Assembly: GCF_001865575.2 (NCBI RefSeq)
Contig: NZ_CP017562.2
Location: forward strand, 558,001-622,000
Source: Paraburkholderia sprentiae WSM5005
GTDB lineage: Bacteria; Pseudomonadota; Gammaproteobacteria; Burkholderiales; Burkholderiaceae
DNA length: 64,000 nucleotides
Direction of reading: 5' to 3'
The stretch's first letter is position 1, and each line of letters starts with the position of its first letter. The position numbers and the translations under genes are program-made. The notes below the pieces were generated by a model, which ran no database searches, was not told the origin of the DNA, and saw only the letters and a program-made list of their open reading frames with translations. Below are positions 61,879-64,000 of the stretch, one piece after another.

Positions 61879-62811
61879 TCATCGACCCCAGCGCAACACG
61901 AGCGGATCCAGCCGGCGCGCGATCTTCAACAGCCCTTCGCGCGTCGCCGGATGCATCTGCGGCAGCGGGTCACGCACCGCGTCCGAACGGATCACGCCGC
62001 CTTCCTTCATCAGCGCCTTGCACGATGCGAGGCCGCCCTGGCGGTTCTCGTAGTTGATCAGCGGCAGCCACTGCTGATAGTGCGCGGCGGCGGCTTCGGT
62101 ATCGCCGGCCGCATACGCATCGACGATCAGGCGGATGCCGTCGGCGTAACCGCCGCCCGTCATCGAGCCGGTCGCGCCCGCATCGAGATCGGCCATCAGC
62201 GTGATCGCTTCCTCGCCGTCCCACGGACCGACGATCGCGTCGCCGCCCAGTTCGATCAGCTCGCGCAGCTTGTTTGCGGCCTGCGGCGTTTCGATCTTGA
62301 AGTACGACACGTTTTCGATCTCGCGCGCCATGCGGGCGAGGAACGGCGCGGACAACGGCGTGCCGCTGACCGGCGCATCCTGGATCATGATCGGGATCTG
62401 GATTGCATCGGACACCGTCCGATAGAACGCGTGAATGCCGCGCTCGCCGATACGGATCGTTGCGCCGTGATACGGCGGCATGACCATCACCATCGCGGCG
62501 CCCGCGGCCTGCGCGGCGCGGCTGCGCTCCGCGCACTGGTACGAGCTGAAATGCGTGGTCGTGACGATCACCGGCACGCGGCCCGCGACGTGTTCGAGCG
62601 CGACATGCATCAGCGTGTTGCGCTCGTCGTCGGACAGCGCGAACTGCTCGGAGAAGTTCGCGAGAATGCACAGGCCGTTCGAGCCGGCGTCGATCATGAA
62701 ATCAAGGCAGCGCTTCTGGCCTTCGAGGTCGAGGCGGCCGGCGTCGTCGAAAATAGTCGGCACGACGGGAAAAACGCCGCGCAGGGCGGTGGACTGTGAC
62801 GGTTGGCTCAT
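61879..62811 (-). CDS. L-2-keto-3-deoxyarabonate dehydratase (DHDPS/NAL family)
   Basis: 310 residues. Schiff-base lysine at Lys172 (YFKIETP), and a family core characteristic of the arabinose-pathway enzyme: RGVFPVVPTIFDDAGRLDLE, LDFMIDAGSNGLCILANFSE, GPWDGEEAITLMADLDAGAT, GGYADGIRLIVDAY. It would dehydrate L-2-keto-3-deoxyarabonate to alpha-ketoglutaric semialdehyde in the non-phosphorylative L-arabinose route. ATG at 62809-62811. I identify it by close recall of the Azospirillum enzyme. The pathway's other genes are not in the window; the divergent LysR gene at the right edge may control it. Confidence 0.88.
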   Translation of the reverse strand: MSQPSQSTALRGVFPVVPTIFDDAGRLDLEGQKRCLDFMIDAGSNGLCILANFSEQFALSDDERNTLMHVALEHVAGRVPVIVTTTHFSSYQCAERSRAAQAAGAAMVMVMPPYHGATIRIGERGIHAFYRTVSDAIQIPIMIQDAPVSGTPLSAPFLARMAREIENVSYFKIETPQAANKLRELIELGGDAIVGPWDGEEAITLMADLDAGATGSMTGGGYADGIRLIVDAYAAGDTEAAAAHYQQWLPLINYENRQGGLASCKALMKEGGVIRSDAVRDPLPQMHPATREGLLKIARRLDPLVLRWGR

Positions 62812-62978
62812 GGCGATGTGGTCCGTGCTGGAATGGAAGGGTTGCGCGTGGGCTCGCGAACGAGCGAACGAGCGGCGCAATGCGATGATCGTCTCCGTTG
62901 CTGACTATACGGCGCGAGGCCTCGCAGGTATATTGAATTGTTTCCATACCGTGATCGCTTTTGCGACTCACCCCACCG

Positions 62979-63932
62979 ATGAAAGACACGCTCAACGTCT
63001 TGCTGTCGAAGCTGCGCATGAAGCAACTGCATCTGCTGATCGCGCTCGACGATCACAAATCGCTGCACAAGGCCGCTGGCGTGATGGCCATGACGCAATC
63101 GGCGGCGAGCAAGGCGCTGCAGGAACTGGAATCGATGCTCGACGCGCCGCTTTTCGAACGCTCGAAAAGCGGCATGATCCCCAACCAGCTCGGCCATTGC
63201 GTGATTCGCTACGCGCGCGTCGTCACGACGGATCTCACCGCGCTCTGTCAGGACGTCGCCGAAATACGTTCGGGGCGCGGCGGGCGGCTTGCGCTCGGCG
63301 CGATCATGGGCGCCATTCCCGACTGTGTGGTGCCCGCGCTGAATCAATTGCATGCGGCGCAACCTGATCTGTCGATCGAGGTGGTCGAGGACACCAGCGC
63401 GCGGATGCTCGCGCAGCTCGACGACGGCCGGCTCGATCTGGTGGTGGGCCGCGCGGCGGTCGCCGCCGACCCGTCGAAGTATCAGTATCGTCCGCTCGGC
63501 GACGAGCCGCTGGCGGTGGTGGTCGGTTATCAGCATGCGCCGTTGCCGCGCCGCGAGATGACGCTGCGTGATCTCGCCGGGCATCGCTGGGTCATGTATC
63601 CGTCGCATATGCCGCTGCACGCGCTGCTCGAACGCGAGATGGATCTGGCGGGTCTCGACATGCCCGACAATCCGATTTCGACGGCTTCCACTTTCGTGAC
63701 CGTTGCGCTGCTGCAAGGCAGCGCCGAGCTGGTTTCGCTGCTGCCGAGCTCGATTGCGGGGCCGTTCGTGCGGCACAAGATGCTGCGAATCGTGCCGGTC
63801 AGGCTCAAATCGCCATCGCAGACTTTCGGCATCGTCACACGCAACGGCGGCGTGCTGTCGCCGCCGGCGGAACGGTTTATCGCGCTGCTGCGCGCGCAGA
63901 CACAACGAGCGCAACCGAAAGCGCGAGCTTAG
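62979..63932 (+). CDS. LysR-family regulator, GbpR-like
   Basis: 317 residues. wHTH (KQLHLLIALDDHKSLHKAAG, AMTQSAASKALQELESML, LFERSKSGMIPNQLGHC) and an effector domain ending FVRHKMLRIVPVRLKSPSQT. The GbpR-like subgroup regulates sugar-binding or sugar-catabolic genes in rhizobia and azospirilla. The start ATG at 62979 is preferred over a TTG at 62961. It is divergent from the L-2-keto-3-deoxyarabonate dehydratase gene, so control of arabinose catabolism is likely. The gene ends at 63932, near the window edge. Confidence 0.9.
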   Translation: MKDTLNVLLSKLRMKQLHLLIALDDHKSLHKAAGVMAMTQSAASKALQELESMLDAPLFERSKSGMIPNQLGHCVIRYARVVTTDLTALCQDVAEIRSGRGGRLALGAIMGAIPDCVVPALNQLHAAQPDLSIEVVEDTSARMLAQLDDGRLDLVVGRAAVAADPSKYQYRPLGDEPLAVVVGYQHAPLPRREMTLRDLAGHRWVMYPSHMPLHALLEREMDLAGLDMPDNPISTASTFVTVALLQGSAELVSLLPSSIAGPFVRHKMLRIVPVRLKSPSQTFGIVTRNGGVLSPPAERFIALLRAQTQRAQPKARA

Positions 63933-64000
63933 GTGTGGCCCGGACGGGACCTCAAGCCGTCCGCGCGCTTGCCGGTAAGAATCCCCGCCAAAAAGCGACA

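Noticed and set aside
61879-62811. Assigning the DHDPS-family gene as the hydroxyproline-pathway deaminase
   Set aside because: Its sequence core is of the L-2-keto-3-deoxyarabonate dehydratase type, it is 46 kb from the hydroxyproline operon and next to a sugar-type LysR gene.
1-64000. CRISPR array, integrase, transposase, tRNA or rRNA genes
   Set aside because: I searched for regularly spaced direct repeats, IS-type inverted ends with transposase motifs, and cloverleaf sequences, and saw none. Signs of mobility are only indirect (remnants and deletions).

Overview
The window is high-GC bacterial DNA with strong G/C bias at codon third positions. The gene content (flhDC flagellar master regulator, many LysR/AraC/TetR regulators next to catabolic cassettes, DHA2, MHS and ACS family MFS transporters, a QuiC-type dehydroshikimate dehydratase fused to an HPPD-like domain, a three-subunit D-hydroxyproline dehydrogenase) points to a Burkholderiaceae genome, most likely Paraburkholderia or a close relative. 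That assignment is inference from gene content; no rRNA or tRNA gene is present to test it.

Layout. 0-2 kb: 5' part of an aromatic-ring flavin monooxygenase, then a decayed stretch with frameshifted hpaI and hpaH remnants and two gene fragments. 2-3.5 kb: flhD-flhC with a strong terminator. 3.5-10.6 kb: GNAT acetyltransferase, XRE regulator, and small metabolic genes (NTF2-like, FucU/RbsD, VOC, DoxX) plus two MFS transporters. 10.8-16.4 kb: response regulator, then a hydroxyproline operon (epimerase, three overlapping D-hydroxyproline dehydrogenase subunits) and a PAS-AraC regulator. 16.6-19 kb: small secreted protein, DoxX, NmrA, HxlR. 19.2-24.2 kb: molybdopterin oxidoreductase and a Tat-exported sulfatase. 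24.4-33.2 kb: MFS remnant, an orphan sugar-binding protein under a LacI-type palindrome, a 1083-residue SAM/cyclase/ATPase/TPR protein, a LysR, and a reductase-SRPBCC-SRPBCC-SDR operon. 33.7-38 kb: lipoprotein hydrolase, ornithine cyclodeaminase remnant, and a cassette of a short ORF, an ATP-grasp ligase and a SerC-like aminotransferase. 38.2-43.9 kb: a second SAM/cyclase/ATPase/TPR protein divergent from a SulP transporter that ends in a cyclic-nucleotide-binding domain. 44-51.6 kb: NmrA, quinone-reductase-like MDR, LysR, a glycosyltransferase, an ArsR-reductase pair, MFS. 52.7-57.7 kb: quinate/shikimate catabolism (quiC, aroQ, aroE-like, transporter). 58-64 kb: GH28 lipoprotein, TetR, FAD oxidoreductase, L-2-keto-3-deoxyarabonate dehydratase, LysR.

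Most of the window is accessory catabolic cargo: short operons paired with their own regulator, plus scars of gene loss (hpaI/hpaH, MFS, permease, ornithine cyclodeaminase). The two places most likely to hold undescribed biology are the ATP-grasp/SerC cassette with its upstream short frames (35.2-37.9 kb), which looks like a small modification or amino-acid ligation pathway, and the cyclase/SulP-cNMP pair (38.2-43.9 kb), where a nucleotide cyclase and a transporter carrying a nucleotide sensor are transcribed from a shared intergenic region.
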